This document shows positions 1-11,720 of a stretch of DNA of 64,000 nucleotides, one piece after another. Within the stretch, counting starts at the first letter, position 1; every line of letters begins with the position of its first letter. The position numbers were made by a program, and so were the translations under genes. The stretch comes from Castor canadensis (taxonomy: Eukaryota; Chordata; Mammalia; Rodentia; Castoridae). Under the pieces are notes generated by a model that saw nothing but the letters and a program-made list of their open reading frames with translations, searched no databases and was not told the DNA's origin. The stretch spans positions 10,193,501 to 10,257,500 of the forward strand of contig NC_133397.1 of NCBI RefSeq assembly GCF_047511655.1, given 5' to 3'.

Positions 1-317
1 AGGAAGAAGTGGAGGAGAAAAGCGATATAACTCACCTAATACGGACAAGACCATTTAGATAGAAAGCGAGTTTTAGGTACATATTAAAGTGTGCAGAATG
101 TCTGCTTTACAACAGAAAGGAGACAATAAACTCCTGCTATCAGCACTAGGAGGTCCCCCAAGGATCTGAGGAAGTCTGACTGTCTCCTTGTTACTCTCAC
201 AGGTGCATAACGGGAACTGGAGTTTGGAGACTAAAGGTAGGTCTGCTGTGTGAATCCAGACCTGCTGTAGAGTCATCTGCTTATTTGTAGGACACTTCAC
301 AAGTCACTAAATGAAAC
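1..317. other. Unassigned non-coding sequence
   Basis: I see no gene, RNA or recognisable repeat here. The open frame on the minus strand (73-300) has no recognisable similarity and is short enough to be chance. Confidence 0.4.
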
Positions 318-430
318 TGTGGAGGCAATGAGTTGTGAATTGAGACAGACCTAAAATTTGGTTCCAATTTTGGTGACTTAGAAGGCAATTTACTTCATCG
401 CTTTGAGCTAATTTCCTCCATTATGAGGAG
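318..430 (+). mobile_element. MIR-like SINE fragment
   Basis: The order of landmarks fits a degraded MIR in sense: a 'ggttcc...' segment, a 'gtgactta' like the family's 'tgtgaccttgggcaagttactt' core, then a 'tttcctccat..tgagga' segment like 'tttcctcatctgtaaaatgagga'. The copy is highly diverged and has no target duplication that I can see. Confidence 0.4.
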
Positions 431-607
431 GAAGGAGATGGAGAGGGAAGGAGGGAAATAAAGAAGAAAGGAAGGTATATTAGTAAGAGTTCTCCAAAGA
501 AATAGAACCAACAGCATGTGTGTGTGTGCACAGAGAAGGGGAGAAGGAGAGAGAGGGAAAAGGAGAGGTAGACAGACAGAGAGAAGGAGAGTTGAGAGGA
601 AGAGGGA
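425..607 (+). repeat. Purine-rich (GA/GGA) low-complexity tract
   Basis: Two blocks (425-475 and 533-607) are almost pure A+G on the + strand with GAGA, GGAGA and AGGAAG runs. Such polypurine DNA can form a triplex, but here it probably reflects low-complexity expansion, partly inside the old repeat at 481-962. Confidence 0.75.
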
Positions 608-962
608 GTCTAAAGAATTCTCTTACACAGTTGAGGTTTGGTGACTCCAAAATCTGATGGAGGAGACTGGCAGACTTAGAAGTTCTATACTTCAAATTCA
701 AAGGTGTTTGTTAGTAGAATTCCTTCTTGTTCAGGGGAGGCCAGCCTTTTATACTTTCCAAACCTTCAACTGACTAGAGAAATTCCCCCCACATTGTGGA
801 GGGCAAACTGCTTAATGAAAGTCCTCCTATTTAAATGGTTTAGACATTAATCTCAGTTAAGAAAAAAAACACTTCATAAAAACATCTAGAATAATGTCTG
901 AACAAATTTCTAGGCTGGTGATCAAGCCAGTTTAATGCATAAAATTAACCATATCACAGAAG
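481..962 (+). mobile_element. Old interspersed repeat, family unassigned (copy 1)
   Basis: It begins with 'gttctccaaagaaatagaac', runs through a gt/ga-rich part, then 'gaattccttcttg', 'ccttcaactgact' and 'taatgtctgaacaaat', and ends 'aaaattaaccatatcaca'. The same order of landmarks recurs at 42436-42934, so this is a dispersed family and not unique DNA. I remember the pattern as a common eutherian repeat but cannot assign it to L1M 3' end or LTR with certainty. Confidence 0.6.
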
Positions 963-1011
963 GAACAGAAAAAAGGAACAGAAAGATAGAAAAATTAAGA
1001 AAAAAATGTAA

Positions 1012-1242
1012 GGGCTAGGTGTGATGGTTCATGTCTGTAATCCCAGCTACACAGGAAGGCTGGGCCAGGCAAAAAGCAAGAAACTCTGTTTAAAAAATGA
1101 CTAAAGCAGAAAAAAAAAAGACTGGAGGCATGGCTCAAGAGACAGAACATTTGCCTCACAAGCTTAAGGCTCTTAATACTAATACTAAATATTACTTAAT
1201 ACTTAATCCCTAATACTACCAAAAAAAAAAAGAAAGAAAAAA
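1012..1242 (+). mobile_element. Dimeric B1/ID-type SINE
   Basis: The left part carries the 7SL/B1-like 'tgtaatcccagctac' segment. After a short A-rich linker the right part ('gactggaggcatggctcaag...') is ID-like, with the tRNA-derived box A region. An A-rich tail closes the element at about 1220-1242. The tail has small 'taatact' expansions. Diverged from the other dimers in the window, so not recent. Confidence 0.8.
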
Positions 1243-2328
1243 GTTCTAATGTCAGCTACGAATTCCAGAACAAGTTGGTGATTCATCAAACTATAGCTTG
1301 CTTTTATTACTGTTCTTGCCATTATATTATTTTTATCTGGTCATTCATATTTATTTTTTATGGGCAACAAAATTGAGATTTGGAGATAAGACCCTGCCCA
1401 AAGACTTGCATCCTCTCTCTCCTATTAAAGTCTTTCTGTCAGTCACTGGATAGGCTTAGTCCATTGCTAGTTTCTGGCTAGTTTTATAATGGGCAGAATA
1501 CTCAACGTTTTTTATACGGCTGACTTGATTCTCACTGTGCAAGACCAATCAGGATGATTAATTGAGAGGGCTATTGAATTCATTTACAAATAACAAAAAC
1601 AAAACCTGACCTAGTTTAAGTTGTTGAGTGGGGCTCCAGAGCTTCCGTCTTTGGATAAGGGCAGCTAGGAGTGCCAACAGGCTTTGTTTCATCTGGGCGT
1701 CATCCATTCACTTACAGATCTGACAGGACGTGGTAAACATGCAATAAGTATTATATATGCCTAGCACACTACTAGGCTTTTCAGGGATACAGAGAAGTAG
1801 AAATCAGACCATGTATTCAGTTCTCATGTTCGTGGCATTTCATTCACACATATGACCTCATTTTAAAAGCTGGATTCAGCTGTGGGAGAGATTAGTCTCC
1901 CTAGATTTCTTTGTTTTAGCTGATACATAGGTTGTAAGAGGGCAGGACATTACATCTTGCCTCAGATTACACAAATAAGAAGCTGAAACAGTCACATAAG
2001 AGTTAAATTGCTCTCCAAGATAGGCAATGCAGAGTACAGAGGCACAGGCAGGTCAGATGGACCCAACCAGTGTCACAGTGGTCAGAAGGGAAGGGCATAG
2101 CAAATAGCCTTGAAGGCAGACCAATGAGAACTAGGTCCTCTGGAGGGCCACAGAGGTCTAGAGACAAGCCCGCTCACACAATTCAGAGGCAGCAAAGTCA
2201 GATCAGAACGTCTGCAGACTCTAGTGCGATGGGCTCCCCAGCACTCCTCCTTACCTTGGATCTGCACCCTGAAGTCTGGGGTGGTACCATGTCGTGAAAG
2301 TAAACTTTCAGTAAGAAAAAAACTAGTT
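1243..2328. other. Unassigned non-coding sequence
   Basis: No exon or RNA gene is recognised. A weak antisense MIR-like stretch is possible near 1930-2000 ('cctcagattacacaaataag'). The short ORFs on both strands at 2070-2297 overlap each other and look like chance. Confidence 0.4.
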
Positions 2329-2579
2329 TCTTGTTTGTTTGTTTTTGGTGGTACCAGGGTTTGGACTCAGGGTCTTATGTTTGCTAAGCAGGTGCTCTAA
2401 CACTTGAGCCATGCCTCCAGCTCTTTTTACTTTGGTTATTTTTGAAATCGGGTTTCATTGATTGAGATGGGGGGGTGTATCTCACTAGCATTTTGCCCAG
2501 GCTGGCTTTGAACCACTATCCTTCTGATCTCCAGATCCAAGTAACTAGGATTATAGGTGTGAGCAACCATGCCCAGCTT
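2329..2579 (-). mobile_element. Dimeric B1/ID-type SINE, antisense
   Basis: On the + strand the element reads T-rich tail, then the reverse of the ID-like part ('taccagggtttggactcagg', 'aacacttgagccatgcc'), then the reverse of the B1-like part ('tgcccaggctggctttgaac', 'taggattataggtgtgagc'). Same architecture as the copies at 1012, 6010, 45155 and 51484, in opposite orientation. Confidence 0.85.
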
Positions 2580-3323
2580 AAGAAAAAAAAAAACAAAAAA
2601 CAAATTTTGAGCCTTACATCTGTCATGCCTTTGCTGTATGCTTTTAGGAAAGTAATCACTTTCCCAACCTCAGATGGGGCTGAGAAAGCTGACCAGGCAG
2701 GGCTCATCCAAGGAATGGTAGTAGGCATGGCTGCATATGAAATGCTTGACCCAGCACCCCACCCATCCTCCACTCTCCAAATCGGGTGCTTTGTGGGTAT
2801 TACTCTCAATGGTTCTGTACCACACTCTTAGGGTGAGGTGGAAACAAAGTTTCTGCTCTACCAAGAATTCAGCTTTATCTTTCTCTCTGGACAAAGCTGT
2901 CCTCCTTTGATCTGAGATGGACAAACAAGGCTATTCTGAGAAGGACTAATTACAGAACACATCCGGTGAGTGCCCCTCTCTCGCCCACACATAGTTATTG
3001 TAGCTACAATGTGACATGCCAGCTTTGCCAAGTGGTCCAAACCTAAGGCACCTGTTGACAGTGGTTGCCATAGCAACAGTGGGGGCTGGGGAGCAGGAGC
3101 TGTGAGGATGGAAGTTGCTTCCAGTGTCTGTGGTTGGTTTTGCTCATGATTTCTTTCCTCCTTGTGTGTACGCATGTGTGAGGGAGCCTGCAGTCAGAGG
3201 TGAGAGGCGGCGGGCGGGGGCAATGAGAGAGGAGTGGTACTACTTCTGCATCAATTTTAATGTCTAACCTTTTAAAGATAAATGTCCACCTGGAGAAACT
3301 GCTTATCCTCTTTTATTGGCAAA
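2580..3323. other. Unassigned non-coding sequence
   Basis: A polyA stretch follows the SINE. The overlapping short ORFs on both strands (2475-3175) partly use SINE sequence and have no recognisable domain. A short GC-rich patch 'ggcggcgggcggggg' sits near 3207-3222 but is too small to be a CpG island. Confidence 0.4.
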
Positions 3324-3325
3324 TA

Positions 3326-3643
3326 AAGTCATCCCTTATTATCCAGGGAGATGGTTTCCAGGACCCCCATGGATACCAACATCCATGGAAACTCAAGCCC
3401 CTTATATAAAATGGTATTGTATTTACAACCAACATATGCCCTGCTTCCCTTATGCTATAAATTACCCCTAGATAATTTGTAATATCTAATAAATGTAAAT
3501 GATATGGAAAATAACAATTATATGCTATTGTTTAGGAATTAACAACAAGAAAAAAATGCCTGAATATTTTCAGTTGTACATGCAATTCTTTGTTCTAAAA
3601 AACTCTGTGACTGGTTGAATCTGTGGACACTGAGGACTGACTG
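3326..3643 (+). mobile_element. MER2-type DNA transposon relic (Tigger/TcMar group), copy 1
   Basis: Family landmarks appear in order: 'ggtttccaggaccccca', 'ccttatataaaatgg', 'aatgtaaatgatatgg', 'attgtttaggaatta..aacaagaaaaaaa' and 'ctggttgaatctgtgga'. The ends are roughly inverted (AAGTCATCCC at the left, GGACTGACTG at the right) and both are flanked by TA (3324-3325, 3644-3645), the target dinucleotide of this superfamily. Nearly full length, non-autonomous, no transposase. Confidence 0.85.
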
Positions 3644-3944
3644 TATATACATAGGTAACCATTGCTTCCTTTCACACCAAGTCAAGGTTCAAAGTTTCTG
3701 TGGCTTTTTTAAGATTGTGAATTTGAAGAGAAAAGGAGATCTGGAACCCCCCTAGAAACTTCCATGACAGGAAGAAAAATGTAATGATGATAAATAGACC
3801 TGAGGGCAGTTGGAATACTAGCACAGAGGGAGCATGGTTTACCATCTCTCCAAATTGAGAGCTGATAGTGAGGGGCTATTCATCAGAACGCCCTTCCTCA
3901 GAGCCCTTGGGACATAGCAAGAACATCTCTAGGTAGCACAACCT
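3644..3944. other. Unassigned non-coding sequence
   Basis: Nothing recognisable. Confidence 0.35.
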
Positions 3945-4085
3945 TAGAAAAGTCACCAGCCTCTTTGCTTCTCAGATATCTGCACTTCCATCCATCAGAT
4001 GAGAATAACTTCTATCCTTTGGGTTGCTGAAAGGATTCCCTGCAAGGCAGAAAGTTCCTATCCCAATGCCTGGCACCCTAAGCAT
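3945..4085 (+). mobile_element. MIR-type SINE fragment
   Basis: Central and 3' parts of MIR are visible: 'catcagatgagaataac', 'gttgctgaaaggatt' and 'atgcctggcaccct', matching the family's 'catctgtaaaatggggataat', 'gttgttgtgaggatt' and 'gtgcctggcacata'. Confidence 0.65.
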
Positions 4086-5062
4086 GCTGCTATGCAAATT
4101 CCACACCTAGATGGGAGCATACTATGACAGTACAGTGAATAAATCAAGCATCAGAGAAAACTTGATTCAACTGTTCCTGCAGTCCCTGTTAGCTCCTTCC
4201 AGCTTTGTCACTTCCTGGCTGCACAAGGATGCAGGTGAGTGGCACTGCCTTCTGAAGCACTCTTCCCTAGTTTGTGGAATGGAGCTTATAGTCCCCCTAC
4301 CTGCAGACTGCAGTTCTTGAGGACAGGATGGCTGCACTATCAGGCATCAGGAAAATTCAATACCCTTGTAGTCTCCATCCCCTACTGTGCCATAACAAGG
4401 AAGAGTGGCTTGGGACTGTCTGACTTTTGAATGTTTTTTTCAACCCAAATGAAAGTGTCATAGAAGGGGAAAGCTGGACTCAGATGGAGAAAAGGGGCTG
4501 CTACAATGGCATTGAAGATTTCCTGGAGCAAAAAGATATTTTCATATCTTCCAGTGCCACAAAGAACTTTTTGTATGCCTCATTTCCTTTTTGGTTTGTT
4601 ATTTTTAATGACGGCATAATCATAAATTAATCAAATTGATATTTTTAAGAAGCAAAAAGAAGGCACTAAAGTAATATGTAATCTTATCAGTTACATGCAT
4701 ATCTTAAAGTGTGTATCCCATGACCATTTTTATAAACAGTGAATGGTATTTGTCAACAGCTTTTCCCATTTGTTGATTTCTACTGTAGTTCAATGATTTT
4801 TATTTGTTTATGGAACCTTTAAGTTTTCTTAAAATTTTTCCCAAATGTCTTTGGTGCTTGCCTATGTGGATGTTTTTGATGTTAAGTTTTGGATATTAAG
4901 ATTTTATGATGTGTGAAAGGTTTAAACTTGTACATATTCAAATCTATTATTACTCTTCTTTGTAATTTTTTTCTGTTGGTATTGAACCTCTTTCTGAATG
5001 TGGCAATAGTTAAGTAATCAATGAAATTATAAGTGTGCATGAAATTTAATTGTTTTTAAAAA
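4086..5062. other. AT-rich unassigned sequence
   Basis: The small open frames at 4111-4630 overlap each other in different phases and show no domain or exon structure. From 4600 the DNA is AT-rich and looks like very old repeat debris that I cannot assign. Confidence 0.35.
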
Positions 5063-5647
5063 CATTTTATTTTTTAATTGACCATAAAAGTTGTATATAT
5101 TTCTAGTGCAGAATATGATGCTTTGATATATGTAAATATTGTGGTATGGTTCCTGAAGGATAATTAAACCTATTACATCACAAGCTTATCATATTTCTGT
5201 GGTGAGAACATTCAAAACCTTTTAATAATTCTTGAATGCATAATACACAGTTATTAACCACAGCACCATGCTGTCAAGCAGATATCCTGAGCTTATTCTT
5301 CTTGTCTAGCTGAAATTTTGTATACTGTGACTAACATCTCTACAGTCTCACTACTTCTTCAGCCACAAGTAGCCACCATCCAACTCACCGCTCCTGTAAG
5401 TTCAACTCTTTCAGATTGCACAGGTGAATGAGAGCAAGCAGGATTTACCTTGCTGTGCTGGTCTTATTTCACTTAGTGTAATGTCCTCAGCTTAATCCAT
5501 GTTGTTGCAAAAGACAGGAATGCCTTCATTTTTGAGAGTGAATAGCATATCAGTGGGGTGTGTATGTATGTGTGTGTGTGTGTGTGTGCATGTGCATGCA
5601 AGTGTGCGTGTCACAAGCACGTACCATACTTTCTTTGTTCATTCAGA
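5063..5647 (-). mobile_element. L1 3' end (L1MA/MB-like), 3' segment of a twin-primed insertion
   Basis: Read on the minus strand this is the end of an L1: 'ctgaatgaacaaagaaagta' (family 'atgaatggataaagaaaatg'), a TATACACA-like part now expanded to (CA)n, 'catggatt', then the 3' UTR with 'cacagaaatatgataag', ending 'ggtcaattaaaa' beside a decayed T-rich tail on the + strand. The upstream part of the same L1 lies next to it in the opposite orientation (5648-6948). Confidence 0.8.
5558..5612 (+). repeat. (TG)n microsatellite inside L1
   Basis: A TGTG/TGTATG tract that has grown from the TATACACA motif normally found at this point of the L1 3' end. It is interrupted by 'ca' steps after 5588. 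Confidence 0.85.
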
Positions 5648-6948
5648 ACCAAAAAACATTCTGAACAATCAAAGTAGTCTTGAGTAAAAAGAAAAAAGCA
5701 AAAGGCATCACACTACCTGATCTCAAAATCTACTACGAAACAATAGTAATCAAAACACCATGGTACTAGTACAAAAACAGATATGGTTCAGTGGAACAGA
5801 ACAGAATAGAGAGCCAAGAAATGAATCCACACATAGACAGTCAACTGATCTTCAACAAAGATGCCAAGAACACACAGTGGGGAGAACTCCCTTTAATGCA
5901 CAATGTTGGGCAAACTGGATAGTCAAATGAAGAAGAATGAAGTTGTACTCTTATCTCATCCCATATTTAAAAAAAAAAAAAACCTCAAATTTTGTTAAAG
6001 ACTTAGGTAGAGCCAGGAACAGTGGCTTACACTTACAGTCCCAGGAACTTGGAAGGCAGAGATTGGGAGGATGCATTTCAAAGCCAACCCAAACAAAAAC
6101 ACAAGACCCTACCTGAAAAATAACTAAAGCAAAAAAGGACTGGTTGTGTAATTCAAATGGTAAAGCATCTGTCTAGCAAGCCAGAGGCCTTGGGTTCAAA
6201 CCCAAGTACTGCCAAAGCAAAAAAAAAAAAAAGAGGGAGGGATGTATATATAAGTCCTAAATTGCTAAAGCTATTAGTTAAGAAAAGCATAAAGGAAAAT
6301 CTCCATGACTTGACCAGAGCAAAGGCTTTTAGGATATGATCCCAAAAGTATAGTCAAAAAAACAGACAAACAGGATGTGTCAAACTAAAAAACTTCTGCA
6401 CAGTAAAACAAATAATCAGTGGACTGAAGAATAAACTTACAGAACGGGAAAACATATTTGTCATCCATACATCTGATAAGAATTTAGTACTCAGAATACA
6501 TCAGGAACTCAAACAACTCAATAACAAGGAAACACATAACCTGATTAAAAACCAGCAAAGGTCCTGAAAAGACATTTGTTCAGCAATCAACAAGAAAATG
6601 CAAATGAAACCCATGATGGGCCATCTCTTCAGATCTGTCAGGCTGGCTATTAGAACAATGACATTAGATAAGAAGTGTGACCAGGCTGTGGAGAAAAGGG
6701 ACCCTTGCACACTGTTGGTGGGAATGTGAATTAGTAGAGCTGAGATGGAAAAGAATGTGACAGTTCTTTAAAAAAGTGAAAATGCGATTACCACATGAGC
6801 TAACAAGTCTACTTCTGGTTGTATATCCAAAGGAAATGAAATTGGTCAAGGAGACGTTTGCACTCCCATACTCCTTACAGCACTTCTCACAATAGCCAGG
6901 CTATAGGATCAACAACAAACTTTATTCTTAAGTCCAACGGAAATATAC
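5648..6948 (+). mobile_element. L1 ORF2 C-terminal segment, inverted 5' part of the same insertion
   Basis: The sequence follows L1 ORF2 in sense: 'gcatcacactacctga', 'caatagtaatcaaaacacc', 'atggtactagtacaaaaaca', 'cagtcaactgatcttcaac', then after the SINE 'gatatgatcccaaaag', 'aaacttctgcacag', 'gcacactgttggtgggaatg' and 'tcacaatagccagg', to about 'aagtccaacgga'. Frameshifts and stops are frequent, so no protein is made. It stops where the opposite-strand segment at 5063-5647 starts in L1 coordinates, which is the signature of twin priming. Confidence 0.85.
6010..6232 (+). mobile_element. Dimeric B1/ID-type SINE nested in L1
   Basis: B1-like left part ('agtggcttacacttacagtc') and ID-like right part ('ggtaaagcatctgtctagca', 'gggttcaaacccaagtactg') end in a polyA run. 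The L1 sequence resumes on both sides ('aaagacttaggta' before, 'atataagtcctaaa' after), so the SINE is younger than the L1. A plus-frame ORF across it (6157-6339) is repeat-derived. Confidence 0.88.
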
Positions 6949-7400
6949 TTCATCATATCATGTGAAGTAAGAATCAAATGTAATTTTTAAAAAGATATGC
7001 ATGTTTTATTGAATAATTCAGCCCTTCTTCGATTTATTATATATCCTTGATCACACACTACATTCTTACATAAACATGGATGAATTCTTTGTATTTTTCT
7101 GTGCCATACTATTTTTTTCACCAAGTTTGTATATCTGTCATACTCTTTTAATTTTAGACTTATAAAATAAATTATTGAAAACTATAAATTTGTTCTTACA
7201 GCTTGCTTTTGTTCTCCAATTTCTTACCTACTCCTATTTTTTATTATTTAAGATAAAGTTCAGAAATACCTTGCCTTTTAAAAACACTTGAGTTTTATAC
7301 AAATTGCATTGAAGCCATAAATTAATCTGGAAAAGACTGATACTTTGCAGCACTTGTCACTTTACTAGGATACAGGTCTCCATCATAGAGTCAGGTCTCC
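6949..7400 (-). mobile_element. Possible old L1 fragment, AT-rich
   Basis: Parts such as 'ttatacaaattgcattgaag' resemble antisense ORF2 of old L1s ('gattgcattgaatctgtaga'). The match is patchy, and the boundary with the insertion at 5063-6948 is unclear. Confidence 0.3.
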
Positions 7401-8765
7401 TCTCTCATACTGCAATCATATCTATTCCTGATCTTTTCCCCCAAATTAACACTCATGCCTTAGAGGAAGTAAGCTTTCATTATATCTGAGAAAATACAAA
7501 ACACCAGGAATAAGAATTTATTAGTATGTAAATAATTTTTAATATAATTTAATAAAATTTGTTTGAGCCAATAGTTCAGAAACTGACATGGGGAATTCTT
7601 ATTCTAGCATTCTAAATGCCAATAATTAAAAAAAAAAGAACTTGGATGAGCAAGACAACCAAGAAAATAGCATCATTTTGACCAAGAGCTAGAAGGTGCA
7701 TCCCCTCTTCCCTTGAGCCTCAGTTTCCTCAATGTAACATGAGAGGATGGAACCAAAGATCATGGAAGCACCTCAGACTAATTATAATTTAGAAATTAAT
7801 TCTTTACCTGTGAAGAGCCAATTTCTAAATGGACCATCCAGCAATGACATTGATGAAATTATGTCTAAAGTTGAGTTCAGCCCTCAGGGAACCTGTTGTC
7901 CCTGTCAATGTGGCAGCTGAGAGTAGGGACAAAGAGAACCATTGAGCTTGTCAACTCATATTGATCATGGTACATCTAAGGAACACCCAAGGAACCCCCA
8001 AACAATTTGAAATTGTTGTCCAGGACAGTAAACTATGACAACACTCTTGGACTTAGATTATATTTATTTTGTTAAAAGGAAAAAGCTGTTTAAAGGAAAA
8101 TAAAAATAAATCAAAGGTCAAATACCTTCTGACTGTCAAAAACAAAGATACAACCATGCACTTGGCTATACAAAGGCATCTTCTTGCAGCCTTGGAGACT
8201 GATCAACATCTAACAACTCAGTATCGGCTTCTTAGCCCCAGCATGGACTTGCCCTGCCACTGTTAGAGCCTATAGATTCTGACATCTCTGGTAGGCCTCT
8301 TTTACCACATCCCACCATAGTCAAAAAGAGCCAGCCCCATTCCTGGTCCTTGAGACAGACTCATAATTGACATACCTGAGTATTTGAAATATGTTATAAT
8401 GGATCTGCAATGCATTTCTGGACAGCATGTTTGTGAGCACAGGACTTGGGGTGATCACTTCTACCTGGAAATTTTGAGAAAAAATAAAGAATTTATCAAA
8501 GGAAAGGAGTAGAGGGGAAGGTGCTGTTAGGCAGAGCATATGATATGTATAAATGGCACAGAAAACTTTCCTGTAAAGAGGCAATTATTCTTAGGCATAT
8601 CAGAAAATATTTTTATTCTCAGAAAAGGATCAAGTTATATTGCAATGAGCAAATATTTATGCTCATGTTATCTATTGAATTATTACCATGAAAACACTCC
8701 AGGACACAAAACTTTATGTTCTTTCATGGAAAAATTTTAAAAAGCTGGGTTGGGGAGCTAGGAAT
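7401..8765. other. Unassigned non-coding sequence
   Basis: No exon, RNA gene or clear repeat recognised. Short ORFs (8069-8266, 8321-8584, 8540-8740) lack any recognisable motif. Confidence 0.35.
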
Positions 8766-8905
8766 TAACATGCCAGACTGTCATGTCAGCTCCATCTCTT
8801 CCTATCCATGTGACCAAGGTCAAGTTGTTTACTTCTTTGGTTCCATTGATCAACTAAAGTTGGAACAATGCCAAGGCTTGCCTTTCAAGGCTATTGTCAA
8901 GTCCC
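8766..8905 (+). mobile_element. MIR-type SINE fragment
   Basis: The core 'catgtgaccaaggtcaagtt' matches the MIR 'tgtgaccttgggcaagtt', followed by a degraded 'ttcctc' segment. The small ORF over it (8716-8919) is therefore repeat-derived. Confidence 0.6.
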
Positions 8906-11554
8906 CGGGTAAGGTGTAGTTAAAATACCTTACCCTTAAGAGCAATCTTAATAGTTGCTCTCTATCAGAGAGCTTCATATGCCGAACAGCCATGCAGTCT
9001 GGACAGGACAATGAGCCAACACCTATTGCAGAGACATAGACTCTGTGGATGAAAGTCCTCTGTCCAAATGCTGTTGCAGCTCAGTCAGTCACACTGCCTA
9101 AAGCAGCTCTATTTTTCCAAGGAGATTACTTTTCCATTGATTTAACAGTTATCCTTGATACATAATCGCCTAGGCTATGACAGCATTCAGGCTCTCATAA
9201 AGACATTCAATACTGAGATCAAATGAAACTGTACCATTTGTATCCAAAGTTGAAATATGCACTGATTTTGGAGGTTAAAAAAAATGGAAGCCCCAGGAGA
9301 AAAGCTACAATCAGCATGAATTGTAACTTTTAATAGCCTGGGAAGGTGAGAAGTACTCTTTAAAAGGAAACACTAGACAATACTGATCACTCATAGGAGC
9401 TCATCCTTTTGAACAGAAAGACAAACTGTGTGTTTATTATTTATGACTTGCAAATGTGAGAGCTTGTAGTTAAAATTTCTTTTTCTTCTTTCCAAAGTTC
9501 CTCTTGCTTCTCAGTATTTTAAAGGTTGTCACAGTCTTTCCTGAGTGTTGGGAACATGGAGGAACATAGAGTATTAGTACTGGAGAGGGAAGGAGCTATG
9601 ATCAGCAGAACTCGTTCATTCACTGATGGGTTTAAGATACAGACAGCTGTTGGACTATGACAATGGCAAGTTTGTATGTTACAACAGGCCAACATGTTGG
9701 ACTTTGATCACAGTATTGATCATAAGATGCTGTGTCTTATTTTCTTTCATTTCTTAACATCTTCGCTATTTTCATTCATAAATTAAAGGTGATCATGTCT
9801 TGACACATAGTGGCCCTCAGGAAAGGGTACATTTTCTTATGTTAAAAGCCAAATGTTTACCAAAAACACAATGTGTCTGTCATTCTACTAGGAGTCCTGC
9901 TTTCTAAGAAGTCATGGTTCAGAAAGTCAAACAAAAATTACTTTGTGTATGTATGTGCACACTGAAGAGAGAAAGCAGAACCTAAGACTTCCAATGGACG
10001 GGGACAGCTCCCCAAAGGAGGGAAATTCTGACCAAGAAATTGAGTACTGACTTGGGGTTTGTCACTTATACAAACCAGAAAGCAAATGTAACATTGGGTT
10101 TTTAGTGAAAAATGACTAACTTCATGAATGTTGTTTCTTGTTCCACAATTCTATAAAATTGAACCCCTAAATTTCCCATATACTCTATGCAATGTGATTA
10201 GAAATCACTATGATTCTAAAAAAAAAAAAAAGAGATCATTTGGTTCAGAACATTAAAGGACTACAAATGACCTCAAGGGCCATATTGGATATTGAGAAAG
10301 TTTAGGAAGCTTCCAGTTGGGTCTTGCTGTCCCATGATGGATGCATCATAAAGTCAATCCCACCCACTCACCTAGGGAACCTGGCACAACATATCCAGCA
10401 GCAGGAACAAGGTGCTCAGGTGTTAGCTGCACAGTCCTTCCTATATTCAGGAATCTGGCCCTGTGATAAAATGAGAAGTTCAAGGAGACTATGGGGTGCA
10501 GCTTGTGGAAGATAAGAGGAGGAAGACTGCAGTTTGGGTAGATGGAACTCTCAGACCATGGTGCAGATTTAGCACCTGTGAGAGGAAGGGTGGAGGGCAG
10601 AGAACAGGCCTGGGCAGGTGAGACTTAGATGGCCATGTGTTGTGACCATTTCACTCAACCTAAGAAAGAGCTCCAGAGCCAAACATCCTGTGCTGGGCAG
10701 AAATGGCCAAATCCTAGCATGGTTGCCATGCTCAATTACTGTCGAGCCTTCCCAGAAGGAGCTGAATCTTGAGCTGAGAGGTGAGGTGGATCCTGGCATT
10801 GCCTTGAAGCACAACATCAAGTTCTTTTCTGAAGGGAGACCATGGTGGAACACCCCTGGCTGTCACACTACTAACACCGCCCCTAACTCTTCTGCTACTT
10901 CTGTACAGAGTTACTGATTCTTGGCCCCAGCTCAGGGGCAAGTTATCATCTCTGGCTATCCATTCATGTCCCAGATCCATTGGTATTGATTGTGCTTGAC
11001 AGCTGTCCATTCTATTTCCATGCTCCCTTTATAACAAATGGACTTCACCCTTGCTCAAGGACTCAAACTCTCACAATACCCTAGGTCCTCTAGGAAGGAC
11101 ACCAGCCTGCTGACCACTATTCCCAGTCAAGGAGAGTGAACACGAACAGAGCTACTATCCTTCATTTGCTCAGAACTGAAAGATCAGCTGTTTTCACTCA
11201 TAAGTTGGCTCTTCCTTTTCAGGGTCTGGAGAGGATTAAATGTGCAGGCAGCTGTAAGTGAGCATCATAATCTGAAGAATAGGATCTAGTGTGAAGATGA
11301 GTTGATGCTTTCTCCTCAGGGCCTCGGCATTTGACACCCACCCTCTGAGCCAACTGGACCCATGAACGGCTCTTCGTGACCAATGTCTACATATGGGTCC
11401 TCATTATCTGGGTCTTTGTTTTTGTCTCTTAATCCTCCCAAGACAGGAAGTCCCATTCCTCTCTGTTCCCTGTGAATCCCAATAGTTTAGGAAATAAGAC
11501 CTGTCAGAGACTAAACACTCAGTATTTGTTTAATTAATAAATGTGTTTTCCTTG
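8906..11554. other. Unassigned non-coding sequence
   Basis: About 2.6 kb without an exon, RNA gene or clear repeat. A polyA run at 10218-10231 is not preceded by a recognisable retroelement. The region 10320-11010 holds overlapping ORFs of 60-99 codons on both strands; none has a domain or splice structure I can see. Confidence 0.35.
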
Positions 11555-11680
11555 CCCATTCTCAGAGGAAAGTATTATTTTGACTACATTTTAATAATGG
11601 AGAAAGCAAGACTGGAAGAGAATGAGTATCTCACTGGTAGTCAGGGTTGCTCTAAATTCAAGGTCTGATGGACATGCTAA
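11555..11680 (-). mobile_element. MIR-type SINE fragment, antisense
   Basis: 'ttaataatggagaaagcaag' followed by 'tggtagtcagggttg' is a degraded version of antisense MIR ('ttacagatgaggaaactgag', then 'tagtaagtggcagagcc'). Confidence 0.45.
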
Positions 11681-11720
11681 TCAATATCCATTTCATTAGA
11701 TTGCATGGGGGGTGGGCTGC

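Noticed and set aside
10218-10231. PolyA run as the tail of a retrocopy
   Set aside because: No recognisable SINE, L1 or mRNA-like sequence precedes it, and no flanking duplication was found.
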